Origin: Spirochaeta sp.
GTDB taxonomy: Bacteria; Spirochaetota; Spirochaetia; DSM-27196; Alkalispirochaetaceae
Reading direction: 5' to 3'
NCBI GenBank assembly: GCA_027859055.1
Contig: JAQIBO010000344.1
Coordinates: 1-6,864 of the forward strand
Length of the DNA: 6,864 nt
The stretch's first letter is position 1, and each line of letters starts with the position of its first letter. A program made the translations under genes and the position numbers. Of this stretch, positions 5,919 through 6,864 are shown in pieces. Below the pieces are notes generated by a model, which had not been told where the DNA came from, did not search any database, and saw only the letters and a program-made list of their open reading frames with translations.

Positions 5919-6449
5919 TCAGGACTGGTACCGCTCCACGTTGATCTCAAGTTCGATATTGAGACGCCCAAAGCGTTGTGTGTCAACCGGAAGTTGCCCG
6001 GAACCGAGCGGAAGAAACAGAATCGGCTCTCCCAGGCGGATCGGCAGTGTCGTAAACGATGTTCGATATTCCGGATCTTCACCGGGTTTGCCGGTTTCGA
6101 TCCAAGTCTGCCCCTGCGCGACAAGCAGGAGCTCATTTTCGCTTTCCCAGTACGGTGTAAACTCGGCGTGAACGATGATATTCCGTCCATCGAGATGAAC
6201 CGTAACCGCCCGGCCACTGATCGTCACCCGGGTAAGGTCCATATTCCAGACCTCTTCGTTCTGGTCCTCATCGACGATCCGCGCGTTGATATGGACCGTC
6301 AGCGCCCCGGCGAGGAGCTCGTTCAGAGCATCCTCAACTTCGGGACCGTGATCCTGTCCGCCAACCGGAGCAACCACCATCCCGGCGGTCAAGGCAACGA
6401 GAAGCGCCCACCTGATCGTATGACGTTTCGGCCCGCCGGGGATCATCAT
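5919..6449 (-). CDS. Small exported protein of unknown function
   Basis: A 176-residue protein not recognised as a named family. The N-terminus is a signal peptide: basic KRHTIR (8-13), a hydrophobic stretch WALLVALTAGMVVAPV (14-29) and a likely cleavage near VGG-QD (29-33). There is no lipobox; indeed there is no Cys in the protein. The mature part is acidic and looks mostly beta-stranded, with alternating hydrophobic residues (ALTVHINARIV, RVTISGRAVTVHLDG, LNIELEINVERYQS), so a periplasmic beta-sandwich-like fold is plausible. The ATG at 6449 overlaps the previous gene's TGA by 4 nt (ATGA), with GGAGG 10 nt upstream inside that gene. A second ATG follows at once, but the first has the better spacing. 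Its own TGA overlaps the probable CTG start of the next gene. Such coupling suggests that it works with the anti-sigma-like and TIG/transglutaminase-like proteins in the envelope. Confidence 0.8.
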   Translation of the reverse strand: MMIPGGPKRHTIRWALLVALTAGMVVAPVGGQDHGPEVEDALNELLAGALTVHINARIVDEDQNEEVWNMDLTRVTISGRAVTVHLDGRNIIVHAEFTPYWESENELLLVAQGQTWIETGKPGEDPEYRTSFTTLPIRLGEPILFLPLGSGQLPVDTQRFGRLNIELEINVERYQS

Positions 6450-6864
6450 TCAGTGGATACCTCCATCGGTACGATCTCAAACTCTTCATCCGTGCCGTCG
6501 TCAGGCGATTCGGGACGCATCAGGACCGGCTTGCCCCGCAGCTGGAACTCTGCACTTTCGGGAAGCTGAATCGTCACATTTCCAACCTGGTTCTGCTCTT
6601 CCAGCCAGCGCAATAGCATATCGCTTTCGCTTCCGTTCATCTGCACCTGCACGTTGACCGGCGCGTTACTCCCGAGATCGGAGACGGTCCGGTACTGGTT
6701 GGACAACACACCGGGGTTGAGGACAAGTCCGACGGCCATGACCAGGAACAGAGCCGATGCGGCGGCGATGACCGGAAGCGGTAAGGCGACTGAACGCTGC
6801 CACCACGACCCGGTTTCGTGCCCGCCGGCGAACGCGCGATCGGCAATCCGATCGTCTGCCAGGG
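6446..6864 (-). CDS. Anti-sigma-factor-like single-pass membrane protein, 5' end missing (window edge)
   Basis: The frame is open from the right edge to TGA at 6448-6446, giving 138 visible residues. An internal ATG at 6739 lies in the middle of a membrane helix and cannot be the start. Visible order: a cytoplasmic segment LADDRIADRAFAGGHETGS, then WWQRS, then one membrane helix at about visible residues 25-48 (VALPLPVIAAASALFLVMAVGLVL, given here as two halves: VALPLPVIAAAS and ALFLVMAVGLVL). The periplasmic domain of about 90 residues includes VNVQVQMNGSESDMLLRWLEEQNQVG and TIQLPESAEFQL, and ends in an acidic tail EEFEIVPMEVSTE. A cytoplasmic N-terminus, a WxxS/LPLP-led single helix and a small external domain resemble membrane anti-sigma factors, which hold an ECF sigma factor at the membrane. 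The zinc-finger or sigma-binding part would lie outside the window, so the call is inference. It overlaps the next gene by ATGA. Confidence 0.6.
   Translation of the reverse strand, partial: LADDRIADRAFAGGHETGSWWQRSVALPLPVIAAASALFLVMAVGLVLNPGVLSNQYRTVSDLGSNAPVNVQVQMNGSESDMLLRWLEEQNQVGNVTIQLPESAEFQLRGKPVLMRPESPDDGTDEEFEIVPMEVSTE

Noticed and set aside
6446..6739. A complete 97-residue protein starting at the ATG at 6739
   Set aside because: That ATG lies within a membrane helix, and the frame remains open to the window edge with sensible sequence; the gene is cut by the edge rather than starting there.

Overview
The window (about 57% G+C by eye, not counted in full) carries seven genes, all on the minus strand and packed almost end to end. 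No RNA gene, CRISPR array, insertion sequence or convincing terminator was seen. The gene set suggests a free-living spirochaete: a long-insert serine hydroxymethyltransferase, a two-cNMP-domain Crp-like regulator with a TPR linker, a TIG/transglutaminase-fold surface protein and an anti-sigma-like membrane protein. This assignment is inference; no rRNA or marker phylogeny is available. The acidic exported proteins would fit a salt-adapted species, but that is weaker still.

Layout in the direction of transcription, from the right edge to the left. (1) 6864-6446: 3' part of a single-pass membrane protein resembling an anti-sigma factor, cut by the edge. (2) 6449-5919: small exported protein of unknown function, joined to gene 1 by an ATGA overlap. 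(3) 5871-4204, probably really starting at a CTG at 5922 that overlaps gene 2's stop: membrane-anchored protein with two TIG domains and a transglutaminase-like domain whose catalytic Cys is Ser. (4) 4170-2878: glyA. (5) 2830-1598: Crp-like regulator with two cyclic-nucleotide-binding folds. (6) 1583-615: EamA/DMT drug or metabolite transporter. (7) 614-1: MFS-like membrane protein, cut by the left edge, where the DNA turns into an odd C-rich tract.

The gaps are 4-nt overlap, 2-nt overlap (or 47 nt), 33 nt, 47 nt, 14 nt and 0 nt, so read-through along the whole row is plausible. Two internal sigma-70-type promoters stand out: a perfect TTGACA -35 with a 17-nt spacer before glyA and another before the crp-like gene. 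In both, the -35 box contains the stop codon of the preceding gene. The glyA promoter would start transcription at or within about 3 nt of the ATG, giving a leaderless mRNA.

Functionally the row falls into an envelope block (genes 1-3), the one-carbon enzyme GlyA, and a block of regulator plus two transporters (genes 5-7). A functional link between the blocks is not shown by the sequence.
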